The notes: generated from the letters alone by a model not told the origin. DNA of 64,000 bases from Actinobacillus delphinicola (GCF_900638385.1 NZ_LR134510.1:868001-932000); one strand, 5' to 3'; counted from the stretch's first letter, positions 8,141 to 15,660 are shown. Numbers and translations are program-made.

Positions 8141-9046
8141 ATGCATCTCATTAAGTTCTCAACCTCATCCACAAAGTATTATCCAATTGAATTAGAGCTT
8201 TATATGAAAAAGACACATAAGCTCCCTCAATTTCGTTTAGAAAATTCAAATGGTGAGTTCTGCTATTTAGCGATTTGTCCAGCATGTAATAATCCTGTAC
8301 AAATAATTAATTTGTATCGAACAGCAAAAAATACAGATAAACCTTACGGCAAACATATTCCTAAAACTATTCCACACTTGGCGCATTATAATGAAGTTGC
8401 GTATTTATGTTGTCCCTATCGGGCAAAGAAAATTAAGTTAGATAAAAGTGAGAGACGAAATCCTAGTGATTTTGATGAAGGTATAGTGCATAACCTGGTT
8501 TACCACTTTGATAAAATTATTTATTTTTTTGAACAGAAGGTGGGAATTAAAGTAAGTGAATCACTGGCTAAAACATTATTAAAAGACTTCTTTGCACATC
8601 GAGTTTATCGTTATGTCGGAACACATTCGTTAAACCTACCAATTATGATAATGTATTTTTTAGGACGACAACGTTTAATCGGAAGAAAGGTTTCTAATGT
8701 CGAATTATGCCATGCCATAGAAGACTTTACGCAAATTGATGAAAAAACAAAGAAACTTACGCTTAAAGGTCACAAGTTTTGTGATATTGGTTTTTCATTT
8801 AGAAATCATAAAAGACATGTTATGGATAATGAATTTATTGAAAGTATTCTACTTGAAATTACACTTACTGATGGCAGTACTGAGAATACCGACGTGTTAT
8901 ATAAACAAAAAATTACGCTAGATAGTCAGTACATTGCAAATTTATATAACTATGAGCCTCGTTTACCTGAGTGGGTAAAAGAAAGAAACGCAACCTTAAT
9001 TGCATTGGCAAAACAGGTTGCGTTGTCTTATGGATTCAATGTTTAA
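8141..9046 (+). CDS. Hypothetical ICE protein with a putative zinc site
   Basis: 301 residues, not recognised. Near residues 46-50 is CPACN, and a CCP pair lies near residue 89 with His residues between (KHIPKTIPHLAHYNE), which could form a treble-clef-like zinc site. The rest is helical and basic, with no signal peptide or membrane segment. It is a single gene between a terminator and a convergent small gene. DNA binding is possible from the zinc-like site and the replication neighbourhood, but this is a guess. No strong Shine-Dalgarno; the start is supported only by reading-frame extent and AGAGG 17 bases upstream. Confidence 0.65.
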   Translation: MHLIKFSTSSTKYYPIELELYMKKTHKLPQFRLENSNGEFCYLAICPACNNPVQIINLYRTAKNTDKPYGKHIPKTIPHLAHYNEVAYLCCPYRAKKIKLDKSERRNPSDFDEGIVHNLVYHFDKIIYFFEQKVGIKVSESLAKTLLKDFFAHRVYRYVGTHSLNLPIMIMYFLGRQRLIGRKVSNVELCHAIEDFTQIDEKTKKLTLKGHKFCDIGFSFRNHKRHVMDNEFIESILLEITLTDGSTENTDVLYKQKITLDSQYIANLYNYEPRLPEWVKERNATLIALAKQVALSYGFNV

Positions 9047-9049
9047 AAC

Positions 9050-9322
9050 TTAGGGATTAGCAACAGGAGTTGGCAAGGTTGGATAAAGACCTTGCATCCT
9101 TACCCACCATTCAGGCGGAATCGGTGGAATATCACCATCAGTTTCTGCAAATTTCAACATGGCTAAAACTGTGCTAAATGGTATTGTGAAAGTATGAAAA
9201 TTATCTCTTAAGGTAAATATAAGAATTTCATCACATTTAGAGCAATCATGAGACTCCATTTCTCCCGTCCACTCCGCTTCGTTTTCTATTTCTAGATTTT
9301 CCAACATATCTTTTTCTTTCAT
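9050..9322 (-). CDS. Small hypothetical ICE protein
   Basis: 90 residues on the minus strand, converging on the preceding gene with only three bases between stops. The start is chosen because AGAGG lies at a good distance upstream. It contains a CxxC pair (DCSKCDE, near residues 27-30), a beta-rich middle (ILIFTLRDNFHTFTIPF), and a proline-rich tail (IPPIPPEWW). Not recognised. The single CxxC could join with nearby His residues but does not prove metal binding. Confidence 0.55.
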   Translation of the reverse strand: MKEKDMLENLEIENEAEWTGEMESHDCSKCDEILIFTLRDNFHTFTIPFSTVLAMLKFAETDGDIPPIPPEWWVRMQGLYPTLPTPVANP

Positions 9323-9484
9323 ACATAACCTCTATATATATTGCGTGATATTAATACCTTAAGAAGTATAAAAAACTTATTTCCTAAAATCTGCTACAAA
9401 TTCAACAAAAAGATTATTCAATTTAATCTGTTGAAAGGTAGCGTTATTTTCTACACTTTACGAGTTTTCTATTTCGGAGGTGCT

Positions 9485-9700
9485 ATGGCAGATATAATCG
9501 ATCAAGCAAATGATATTTGTGAATTTTTAAATAATATTGTTATTCACAAAATCTCACAGGAGAATCAAATTTCACGTTCATTTTGTTTGGATTGTGGGGA
9601 GAGTATTCCTGTAGCTCGTCAAAAAGCTATTTTAGGTGTGAAGTATTGTGTAGATTGCCAAGCACGTAAAGAGAAACAAAGTCATCTATTTAATATATAG
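9485..9700 (+). CDS. Small TraR/DksA-like C4 zinc-finger protein
   Basis: 71 residues from an ATG with GGAGG upstream. The frame opens earlier, at 9341, but without a good start. The C-terminal half has the pattern CLDCG-x15-CVDC typical of TraR/DksA C4 zinc fingers: RSFCLDCGESIP then GVKYCVDCQARKE. TraR-type proteins bind the RNA polymerase secondary channel and alter promoter output; transfer of that role here is inference. It is 9 bases upstream of ssb and probably co-transcribed. Confidence 0.8.
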   Translation: MADIIDQANDICEFLNNIVIHKISQENQISRSFCLDCGESIPVARQKAILGVKYCVDCQARKEKQSHLFNI

Positions 9701-9709
9701 GAGTTTTTT

Positions 9710-10153
9710 ATGGCAGGTTTGAATCGAGTAATGATTATGGGAAATTTAGGCTCAGATCCTGAATCAAAAGTCTTTCCTGATGGAAATATGACAACAGTTA
9801 TTAGTGTTGCCACTTCAATTTCATGGTTAGATAAAATCACGAATGAGCGTAAAGAAAAAACAGAATGGCATCGTATTGTTTTATTCCGTCGTATGGCTGA
9901 AGTAGCGAAACAATATTTGCATAAAGGTTCTAAAGTTTTTATTGAAGGACGTTTACAGACACGTAAATATCAGGATCAACATGGGAATGATAGATATATT
10001 CTTGAAATTATTGGGGAAAGTTTACAGTTATTAGATAAACGTCCTGATATACAAAATAATGATATTTCTCAATCGAATTCTACTTTGGTAAATGATGAAT
10101 CTATGACTATTCAAGATATTCCACCTCTACAGGATGGTCCTATACCTTTTTAA
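9710..10153 (+). CDS. ssb: Single-stranded DNA-binding protein
   Basis: 147 residues with the SSB OB-fold over about residues 1-108 ([15 protein letters not shown], then [20 protein letters not shown] and [17 protein letters not shown]). A short variable linker leads to the acidic tip ending DGPIPF, close to the canonical DDDIPF that recruits SSB partners. An ICE-borne ssb next to topB is normal for this class and should coat transferred or replicating single strands. A GGAG precedes the ATG. Confidence 0.95.
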   Translation: MAGLNRVMIMGNLGSDPESKVFPDGNMTTVISVATSISWLDKITNERKEKTEWHRIVLFRRMAEVAKQYLHKGSKVFIEGRLQTRKYQDQHGNDRYILEIIGESLQLLDKRPDIQNNDISQSNSTLVNDESMTIQDIPPLQDGPIPF

Positions 10154-10229
10154 ATTATAAAGGTAAAAATTAAATTTATTTTTATTTTAATTATTACTGG
10201 TATAAATCGAAAATAACAGTTATGATTAC

Positions 10230-10352
10230 CCCGTCTTTAAGGTTATTCATATGGTTCAGGCAATCTTAAAGACAGTATTATATGGTTTTAGTATGCCCAT
10301 ATAATAACTAGCTCAAAAAGCCCACAGTTCCACTCTCTGTGGGCTTCCTTTT
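10230..10352 (+). ncRNA. Candidate structured RNA 1: three hairpins ending in a terminator
   Basis: The 531-base gap before topB holds no gene. Here three hairpins follow one another: GTCTTTAAG/CTTAAAGAC (10233-10241 with 10265-10273), TATTATATGG/CCATATAATA (10276-10285 with 10297-10306), and AGCCCACAG/CTGTGGGCT (10319-10327 with 10337-10345), then TCCTTTT. The last is a terminator. The first two suggest either a free RNA or the structured 3' end of the ssb transcript. Not recognised as a known family. Confidence 0.45.
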
Positions 10353-10470
10353 ACCCAATTCTAAACCAATCTCAATATAGCCATATTAAATATTCCCTTA
10401 ATATTATAGTTTCTCTAAATAAATTTTAAAAAATATAGTTTAATTTAAAAATAATTGCTATTATACGCAT

Positions 10471-10584
10471 CGTCTAAAAGCCATATTGGGGTGCTTTTAG
10501 GTAATATATGTGAAGTAGTCATCACATAATGTTTCACTCCTTGAATTCCGTCCACGGTAAGAATGCGACCGTGGACGTTTTTTA
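10471..10584 (+). ncRNA. Candidate structured RNA 2: three hairpins ending in a terminator
   Basis: A second three-hairpin unit lies 118 bases after the first: CTAAAAGC/GCTTTTAG (10474-10481 with 10493-10500), TATGTGA/TCACATA (10507-10513 with 10522-10528), and CGTCCACGGT/ACCGTGGACG (10549-10558 with 10568-10577) followed by a T run. A TATTAT at 10459-10464 could be a -10 box giving a start near 10471, just before the first hairpin. Independent small RNA is inferred. The rest of 10353-10458 and 10585-10684 shows nothing clear. Confidence 0.45.
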
Positions 10585-10684
10585 TACTTCAAAATTATCA
10601 ATTTTTTTATCCTAATTCTTTGTTGTCTGCTGGATCATCTTTTTTTAGAGTACTACGACTTATTTATTTTAAGGAACAGTACGA

Positions 10685-12685
10685 ATGAAATTATTTTTAT
10701 GTGAAAAGCCGTCGCAAGGGCGAGATATTGCAAGAATATTACAAGCAACTAAAGGTGATAAAACATATAAAATGACAGCAGATGGCCATGTTTATGTCAC
10801 ATGGGCAATCGGGCATTTAGTAGAGCAATGTAGCCCCGAAATGTACAATGAAGAATGGAAATTCTGGACTTTAGAAAACTTACCTATTCTACCAAGCCGA
10901 TGTGTTTCAGGTCAGTGGCAAGTCGTGCCTAAAGAGGAAACAAAAAAACAATATAATGTGGTCATGCAATTAATTAAAAAAGCACAGCATGTTGTTATTG
11001 CAACAGATATTGATCGTGAAGGTGAAACCATTGCGAGGGAATTATTAGAACTTGCAAATTTTAAGGGACAGGTTAGTCGATTATGGTTATCGGCTTTGGA
11101 TGACACAAGTATTCGTAAAGGGTTAGCAAATTTGAAAAAAGGAGAGGAAACGCTACCGTTATATTATGCTGGCTTAGCCCGTAGTCGGGCAGACTGGCTT
11201 GTCGGTATGAATTTTTCAAGACTTTTTACTTTACTTGCCCAGCAGAAAGGATTCCAAGGCGTGATGAGTGTTGGGCGTGTACAAAGTCCAACCCTTGCGC
11301 TTGTAGTAAATAGAGATAATGAAATCAAAAACTTCACACCTAAAAACCACTATAAACTCGTGGGCATGTTCTCATCCAATGATGGGCAATTTACGGCAGG
11401 GGTTGTTATGCCAAAAGAAATAATCAATGAAGATGGCCTATGCCTTGAAAAACAGGCTTTAGTGACTATTGCATCTCGAGTACAACAACAAAATACGGCA
11501 ACAGTCATAGGTATTGAGAAGAAAAGAAAAAAAGAGAATCCTCCGTTAGTGTTCAATCTCAGCACTTTGCAAGCAGACTGTAACCGCTTATTCGGCTTTG
11601 GTGCTCAGCAAGTATTAGATATTGCCCAATCCCTATATGAAAAGCATAAAGCAACCACTTATCCACGCTCAGATTGTCCTTATTTGCCAATAGAACAATT
11701 TTCTGAGGCACCTAAAATTGTGGCTGCACTTTTAGCTTCTGATACAATACTGCACCCCTTACAAAATGTATTAAATCTCCAGCAAAAATCTCGAGTATGG
11801 GACAACAGTAAAATTACTGCTCACCATGGCATCATTCCTACCATAAAGCAGGTTGATATTTCACTAATGACAAAAGAAGAATTTCAAGTTTATGATTTAA
11901 TTCGCCGTCATTATTTGGCACAATTTTTACCATTTTGTGAAGTTGATCAAACGGATATAACCTTACGTGCTGGCGATTATACTTTTGCCACGAAGGGTAA
12001 AGTAACTATAAATCCTGGTTGGAAGATTTTACTCTCACGGAAGGAAAATAATGAGGATGAAACGACCTTACCGAAGGTTGTTATGAATGAACAAGTGGTG
12101 ATCAACTCACTTGACATTAAACAACTCACAACAACACCCCCTCCGCATTTTACAGAAGGCACATTGCTGACAGCCATGGTAAATGCAGGGCGTTTTGTTA
12201 AAGATGAACGTTTAAAAAAACAATTAAAAGAAACTGAAGGATTAGGCACGGAAGCAACACGTGCCAATCTCATTCAAAACCTATTTGATAAAAAATTTAT
12301 TAAGAAACAAGGCAAATCTATTATTGCCACGCCAGAAGGGCATACATTAATTGCAAATTTACCTTTAGTTTTAAAAGATCCCGCTACGACCGCACTTTGG
12401 GAGCAAGCATTGAATCAAATTGCAGAGGGACATCTCACTTTGCAAGATTTCATGCGTAAACAAGAAGAATTTATCAGTATGCTCGTGACTCAAATTACAA
12501 AACAAGGGGTAAATATTGGAAATATCAATATTAAAAAATGCCCTAAATGCGGTGCAGCTTTAATAAAACGTAATGGCAAGAATGGTGAATTTTGGGGATG
12601 TCGTGGCTATCCAACTTGTACCTATATTGAAAATGTTTCAGTAAAAAAATCTAAAAAACGCACTGCACGAACGTCAGTAGTGTGA
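10685..12685 (+). CDS. topB: DNA topoisomerase III of the ICE
   Basis: A type IA topoisomerase of 666 residues. The Toprim domain is at the N-terminus (MKLFLCEKPSQGRDIA; acidic motif DIDREGE near residue 105). The catalytic tyrosine lies in TTYPRSDC near residue 325. A single C4 zinc ribbon ends the protein (CPKCG...CRGYPTC). It decatenates or relaxes DNA during replication or transfer, and topB is a standard member of this ICE class. The coding region contains one Haemophilus-type uptake core (12389-12397). AAGGAAC precedes the ATG. Confidence 0.95.
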   Translation: MKLFLCEKPSQGRDIARILQATKGDKTYKMTADGHVYVTWAIGHLVEQCSPEMYNEEWKFWTLENLPILPSRCVSGQWQVVPKEETKKQYNVVMQLIKKAQHVVIATDIDREGETIARELLELANFKGQVSRLWLSALDDTSIRKGLANLKKGEETLPLYYAGLARSRADWLVGMNFSRLFTLLAQQKGFQGVMSVGRVQSPTLALVVNRDNEIKNFTPKNHYKLVGMFSSNDGQFTAGVVMPKEIINEDGLCLEKQALVTIASRVQQQNTATVIGIEKKRKKENPPLVFNLSTLQADCNRLFGFGAQQVLDIAQSLYEKHKATTYPRSDCPYLPIEQFSEAPKIVAALLASDTILHPLQNVLNLQQKSRVWDNSKITAHHGIIPTIKQVDISLMTKEEFQVYDLIRRHYLAQFLPFCEVDQTDITLRAGDYTFATKGKVTINPGWKILLSRKENNEDETTLPKVVMNEQVVINSLDIKQLTTTPPPHFTEGTLLTAMVNAGRFVKDERLKKQLKETEGLGTEATRANLIQNLFDKKFIKKQGKSIIATPEGHTLIANLPLVLKDPATTALWEQALNQIAEGHLTLQDFMRKQEEFISMLVTQITKQGVNIGNINIKKCPKCGAALIKRNGKNGEFWGCRGYPTCTYIENVSVKKSKKRTARTSVV

Positions 12686-12966
12686 TATAATCAAGGCTCG
12701 TCCAAAGTAGTGTTGGCTACTGAAAAATCCAACGCCCTTTGCGGTCTGCGACCGCCCTTTATGTGCGATAGTAATTTAATATATTGTTAATGGCCAATAG
12801 TTAAATGTAAATCAAGCATATGTTATCCAGCTCTACCCACATCGAGTTCGCTTGATGTGGGTTTTCTTATAAAAATTCTCGTAATTCACTTTTCAATTAA
12901 CTGTCATAAATAGCTTGTTTTTGTTGTATAGATATATAAGATGTCATTACTTACTCGCTATCGTTG
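12686..12966 (+). other. Gene-free stretch with hairpins and a terminator
   Basis: No credible coding frame. GCGGTC-TGC-GACCGC forms a hairpin at 12741-12755, GTTGG/CCAAC another just before it, and CCCACATC/GATGTGGG (12836-12843 with 12854-12861) followed by TTTTCTT is a terminator. These may be the 3' end of the topB transcript or a further small RNA. From 12869 to 12966 I see only AT-rich sequence. Confidence 0.4.
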
Positions 12967-13085
12967 ATAGCAAAAGTGCTAGTCGCTTTGTAAGCTAGCA
13001 ATTCAGCGTCGCTGAATGAAGCATGATGTGTACTGAGCGTTGGGATTGCACGGTTACTAATAAAAGTAATTACGCCACTTTTTAC
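12967..13085 (+). repeat. Hairpin-rich element, copy A, heading leader cluster A
   Basis: About 118 bases that recur nearly unchanged in inverted orientation at 35042-35159. It contains TGCTAG/CTAGCA, ATTCAGC-gtc-GCTGAAT and TTACT/AGTAA hairpins. The three differences I can see between copies (TCG/TGG, GTC/GTT and one A in an A run) lie in hairpin loops. Each copy sits just upstream of a cluster of leader-controlled genes and reads toward it, so it is probably the promoter region. A conserved hairpin region heading antirestriction genes recalls the single-strand promoters (Frpo/ssi) of conjugative plasmids; that is inference. Confidence 0.7.
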
Positions 13086-13104
13086 CGTTTTTTATACTTT
13101 ACTT

Positions 13105-13172
13105 TAACACCCCACAGGGAGAACATTTTTCCCTTTGGGTTAACTGTTTCTCCCTTTTTTAGGAGAAACACT
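13105..13172 (+). promoter_or_regulatory. Leader a, with hairpin hiding the Shine-Dalgarno
   Basis: Segment 1 GGGAGAAC (13117-13124) can pair with segment 2 TTTCCC or with segment 3 GTTTCTCCC (13146-13154). Segment 3, TGTTTCTCC, also pairs perfectly over 9 bases with segment 4 GGAGAAACA (13162-13170), which contains the Shine-Dalgarno of the gene at 13173. No T run follows segment 4, so this is translational rather than terminator-like. Confidence 0.65.
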
Positions 13173-13598
13173 ATGATTAACCAAACCTCACAAACTTCAC
13201 AAAATAGTTATTTTAACTTACATATTAATGGCATTGGCTATTTGAATGACATTCGTGTTGTTCAACCTTAAAAAGGAAATGCTTTTTTAGCCTGTCGAAT
13301 TGCTGCATTAGTTGGTAATTCGAATGAGCCTGAATACCGTTATTTTGACTGTAATGTAGTTGGTGAAACCGCAGAAAATCTCGTTAAACGATGTGAAGAA
13401 GCCGTCAAAGCGAAACGTAAAGTTTTGATTTCTTTTCGTCTTAGTGATTTATGGGTTGACAGCTACACGGTTAACAAAGATACGAAGTATCACAAAAAAG
13501 GTGATACTGCTTTTTCTTTAAAAGGGCGTTTGATCCGTATTAATTCAGTAATCATTGATGGTGAATTAAAATGGAAAGAAACCCAAGTTAACAATTAA
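13173..13598 (+). pseudogene. DUF3577 (STY4534-like) gene with an in-frame stop
   Basis: The frame from 13173 to 13598 encodes 141 codons of a DUF3577/STY4534-type ICE protein, broken by TAA after codon 32. Before the stop: YFNLHINGIGYLNDIRVVQP. After it: KGNAFLACRIAALVGNSNEP, then RKVLISFRLSDLW and FSLKGRLIRI. Family members read through this point with a lysine-like codon (KPKKG), so a single change such as AAA or CAA to TAA is enough. The reading frame is otherwise intact and the leader and terminator are preserved. It may be a recent nonsense mutation, a sequencing error, or a stop that is read through. It is the first gene after the shared element. Confidence 0.75.
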
Positions 13599-13604
13599 CC
13601 TCAA

Positions 13605-13635
13605 GCTGGAACTTAACAAAAGTTCCAGCCTTTCT
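13605..13635 (+). terminator. Hairpin after the DUF3577 gene
   Basis: GCTGGAACTT and AAGTTCCAGC form a perfect 10-base stem with a five-base loop, followed only by CTTTCT. It could be a weak terminator or a processing or stability element between DUF3577 and the next leader. Confidence 0.55.
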
Positions 13636-13651
13636 ATACATGGACATCTAC

Positions 13652-13722
13652 TTACCCCACTAGGGAAAACATTTCCCTTTGGGATTTCTGTTTTCTCTTG
13701 TTTTTCATTATTGGGAGAAAAT
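13652..13722 (+). promoter_or_regulatory. Leader b, with hairpin hiding the Shine-Dalgarno
   Basis: Segment 1 GGGAAAAC (13663-13670), segment 2 TTTCCC, segment 3 GTTTTCTC (13690-13697), segment 4 GGGAGAAAA (13713-13721). Segment 3 pairs with segment 4 over 7 or 8 bases and with segment 1 over 8 bases with one G-U pair. Segment 4 is the ribosome site of the gene at 13723. Confidence 0.6.
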
Positions 13723-13989
13723 ATGAAAAGAATAGAACAAATCCGAACAAATACACAAAAAGAAGCACAAGTAATTTTCGATCAGTTTCAACAAGCGATG
13801 AGTAAACTCATGAATGAGCAAATTCAAGCAGAGCTTGCGACAGGGCGTACAAATGTTATTTTGTATCAACTTTATTTGCATGATGCTTTTAATTGCGATG
13901 AAGGCTTACAAGAAGCGTTAACCGTTTTAGAAGAAGCCTATGATATTTCACAAGTAGAAACGTTGACGATTTACCATGCTCAATTTTAA
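13723..13989 (+). CDS. Small hypothetical protein of leader cluster A
   Basis: 88 residues, not recognised. The start at 13723 is set by GGGAGAAA just upstream; the frame also opens from a TTG at 13711 inside that ribosome site. The protein is helical and charged (KRIEQIRTNTQKEAQVIFDQFQQAMSKLMNEQ) with no membrane segment. It lies between DUF3577 and the ArdC-like gene, and each has its own hairpin leader, suggesting one transcript with separate control of each start. A role in the recipient during entry is possible from context only. Confidence 0.65.
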   Translation: MKRIEQIRTNTQKEAQVIFDQFQQAMSKLMNEQIQAELATGRTNVILYQLYLHDAFNCDEGLQEALTVLEEAYDISQVETLTIYHAQF

Positions 13990-14008
13990 CCATTAATTTT
14001 TTATCTAT

Positions 14009-14079
14009 CTTTAACCCGTAGGGAAAACTTTTCCCTATGGGGTTAATGTTTTCCCTATCTATACATGTAGGAAAACATT
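14009..14079 (+). promoter_or_regulatory. Leader c, with hairpin hiding the Shine-Dalgarno
   Basis: The clearest copy. The upstream hairpin has stems TTAACCC (14011-14017) with GGGTTAA (14040-14046) and TAGGGAAAA with TTTTCCCTA. Segment 3 TGTTTTCC (14047-14054) pairs perfectly with segment 4 GGAAAACA (14070-14077), and GTTTTCCC (14048-14055) pairs perfectly with segment 1 GGGAAAAC (14021-14028). The ATG is at 14080. Confidence 0.7.
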
Positions 14080-15009
14080 ATGAACAAATTCGATCTCTAC
14101 CAAGATATTACTAACCGTATTATTGAAGCTATTGAAAATGGCACAATTCCTTGGCGTAAACCGTGGAATATCAATAATGGCGTTTGTGCTTTACCTATAA
14201 ATGCTGTTTCAAAACGCCCTTATAGTGGGGTAAATATTTTATTGCTTTGGGCAGCAGAAATAAAAAATGGTTACAGTCAAAGTCAATGGCTTAGTTTTAA
14301 AAATATTGCTGAGCTTGGCGGAACAATCAAAAAAGGCGAAAAAGCAACGAAGATTCTATTTTGGCGAACTTGGGAAAAAGATAAAACAGACGATACTGGT
14401 GCTGTTGTATTGGACGACCAGGGGCAGCCTGAAAAAGAATCAGGCTGTACAGTGAAATACTTTAATGTATTTAACGTAGAGCAGTGTGAAAACTTGCCAC
14501 AAAAATTTTACGAAAATTCTGCTATGCAAATAGACGAGAATTTAGCATATGACGCTATTCACCGTATATCAAAGGGTATGAATGTGCCAGTTTTGGCTGG
14601 GAAAAGCGATAAAGCATTTTATTCGCCAGGCCGTGATTGCATCATAATGCCCGCTATGCAAGCGTTCGATAGTATTGACCATTTTAACGCCGTATTATTA
14701 CATGAATTAACCCACTCAACGGGGGCTAAACATCGATTAAACCGCAATCAGAAAGGTAATTTTGGCTCTGCAGACTACGCTTTTGAAGAGCTTGTTGCTG
14801 AGCTTGGTTCTGCCTTTACCAGTGCAAGTTTAGGTGTGAAGTCTTTTTTAGAGAATAATGCGAGTTATATCGATAACTGGTTAACTATCCTTAAACAAGA
14901 TAAAAAAGCTATTGTACAAGCAAGTAAGCTCGCACGAGAAGCAAGCAACTATATGTTGGAATTTGATCTGCTTGAAGGTGCTGCTGAAATATACGAGCAA
15001 TGTGCTTAA
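14080..15009 (+). CDS. ArdC-like antirestriction protein with metallopeptidase domain
   Basis: 309 residues. The N-terminal ArdC-like single-strand DNA-binding domain (about 1-130) shows YQDITNRIIEAIENGTIPWRKPW and SQWLSFKNIAELGGTIKKGEKATKI. The C-terminal part is a zincin-type peptidase domain with HELTHSTGAKHRLNR near residues 208-222 and a downstream Glu region (FEELVAELGSAF). ArdC-type proteins protect incoming single-stranded DNA from restriction during conjugation; the same role is likely here. A recognised leading-region-type gene within leader cluster A, it supports an entry role for the cluster. Confidence 0.88.
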   Translation: MNKFDLYQDITNRIIEAIENGTIPWRKPWNINNGVCALPINAVSKRPYSGVNILLLWAAEIKNGYSQSQWLSFKNIAELGGTIKKGEKATKILFWRTWEKDKTDDTGAVVLDDQGQPEKESGCTVKYFNVFNVEQCENLPQKFYENSAMQIDENLAYDAIHRISKGMNVPVLAGKSDKAFYSPGRDCIIMPAMQAFDSIDHFNAVLLHELTHSTGAKHRLNRNQKGNFGSADYAFEELVAELGSAFTSASLGVKSFLENNASYIDNWLTILKQDKKAIVQASKLAREASNYMLEFDLLEGAAEIYEQCA

Positions 15010-15019
15010 TATTAACTTA

Positions 15020-15104
15020 ACCCATTAAACCCTCTGGGAAAACAGATTTCCCATGAGGAGACATGTTTTCCCATTTAGGTTTAGGCTTAATTTGAGGAAA
15101 GCAT
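15020..15104 (+). promoter_or_regulatory. Leader d, with hairpin hiding the Shine-Dalgarno
   Basis: Upstream hairpin: CCTC with GAGG and TGGGAAA with TTTCCCA. Segment 1 GGGAAAAC (15036-15043) pairs with GTTTTCCC (15065-15072). ATGTTTTCC (15063-15071) pairs with GGAAAGCAT (15096-15104) over 9 bases with one G-U pair, covering the ribosome site of the gene at 15105. Confidence 0.62.
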
Positions 15105-15563
15105 ATGATGGAATTTACTTTAAACAAAAACTATGTTTCACCGTGGATTAAAAACTGGGAACAGTTGTACTACGATGGAAATACTTTTTATACAGATATT
15201 GATGAATTAACCTTTGATAGTATTCGTAATTTGGCGTGTGACTGGAAAGATGCACCAAATCTTGAAACGATTTATCAGTTTCACTTGTTATGTGAGCTTG
15301 AAACTTACTTGATAGAAGAGGTGCAAAAACTTTTTCCAATGTTATGCATTAATGAGCTTTATGAGGTTTGCTTTGATAATTCTTCACCGAGTCTTGCGAA
15401 GTTATTTATGCGTAGCAAAGGAAAAGAGGAGTTCTATTACGAATTTCGTGAAGATACCAATCTAAACAACTTAGAGGAAGTATTGATGAAACTTCATCAT
15501 ATAAGTGAAGACGAATTACAAGAAGCACGGCTAGCACAAATTTATGGAAAAATGGTGGCCTAA
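15105..15563 (+). CDS. Hypothetical acidic protein of leader cluster A
   Basis: 152 residues, not recognised. Two adjacent ATG codons (15105, 15108) are both possible starts behind GAGGAAAG. The protein is acidic and rich in aromatic residues (SPWIKNWEQLYYDGNTFYTDIDELTF), with no signal peptide or membrane segment. Small acidic proteins made on entry often act as DNA mimics or inhibitors, but nothing here proves that. It follows the ArdC-like gene and has its own leader. Confidence 0.68.
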   Translation: MMEFTLNKNYVSPWIKNWEQLYYDGNTFYTDIDELTFDSIRNLACDWKDAPNLETIYQFHLLCELETYLIEEVQKLFPMLCINELYEVCFDNSSPSLAKLFMRSKGKEEFYYEFREDTNLNNLEEVLMKLHHISEDELQEARLAQIYGKMVA

Positions 15564-15595
15564 CTTTTAGTATTATCAATGATGTAATTTTTACT

Positions 15596-15660
15596 TAGCC
15601 CAAGGGGGAGTATTTCCCCTGGGATTACTCCCTTTATTTTTACTAATGAAAGGAGTAATT
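15596..15660 (+). promoter_or_regulatory. Leader e, with a changed but still paired sequence
   Basis: This copy has GGGAGTA (15606-15612), TACTCCC (15626-15632) and GGAGTAAT (15652-15659) in place of the usual GGGAAAAC type. ATTACTCC (15624-15631) pairs perfectly with GGAGTAAT, and GGGAGTA pairs perfectly with TACTCCC. All three segments have changed together, which supports both pairings. The ATG follows at 15661. Confidence 0.7.

Noticed and set aside
9341-9484. Longer N-terminus for the zinc-finger gene
   Set aside because: The extension is AT-rich and lacks a ribosome site. GGAGG precedes the ATG at 9485.
13023-13271. 82-codon plus-strand frame
   Set aside because: Its first half lies in the inverted hairpin element and the leader. 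The real start of the DUF3577 frame is the ATG at 13173.
13105-15660. Leader hairpins as ordinary rho-independent terminators
   Set aside because: No T run follows the 3-4 hairpin, which instead contains the ribosome site, and the start codon follows directly.
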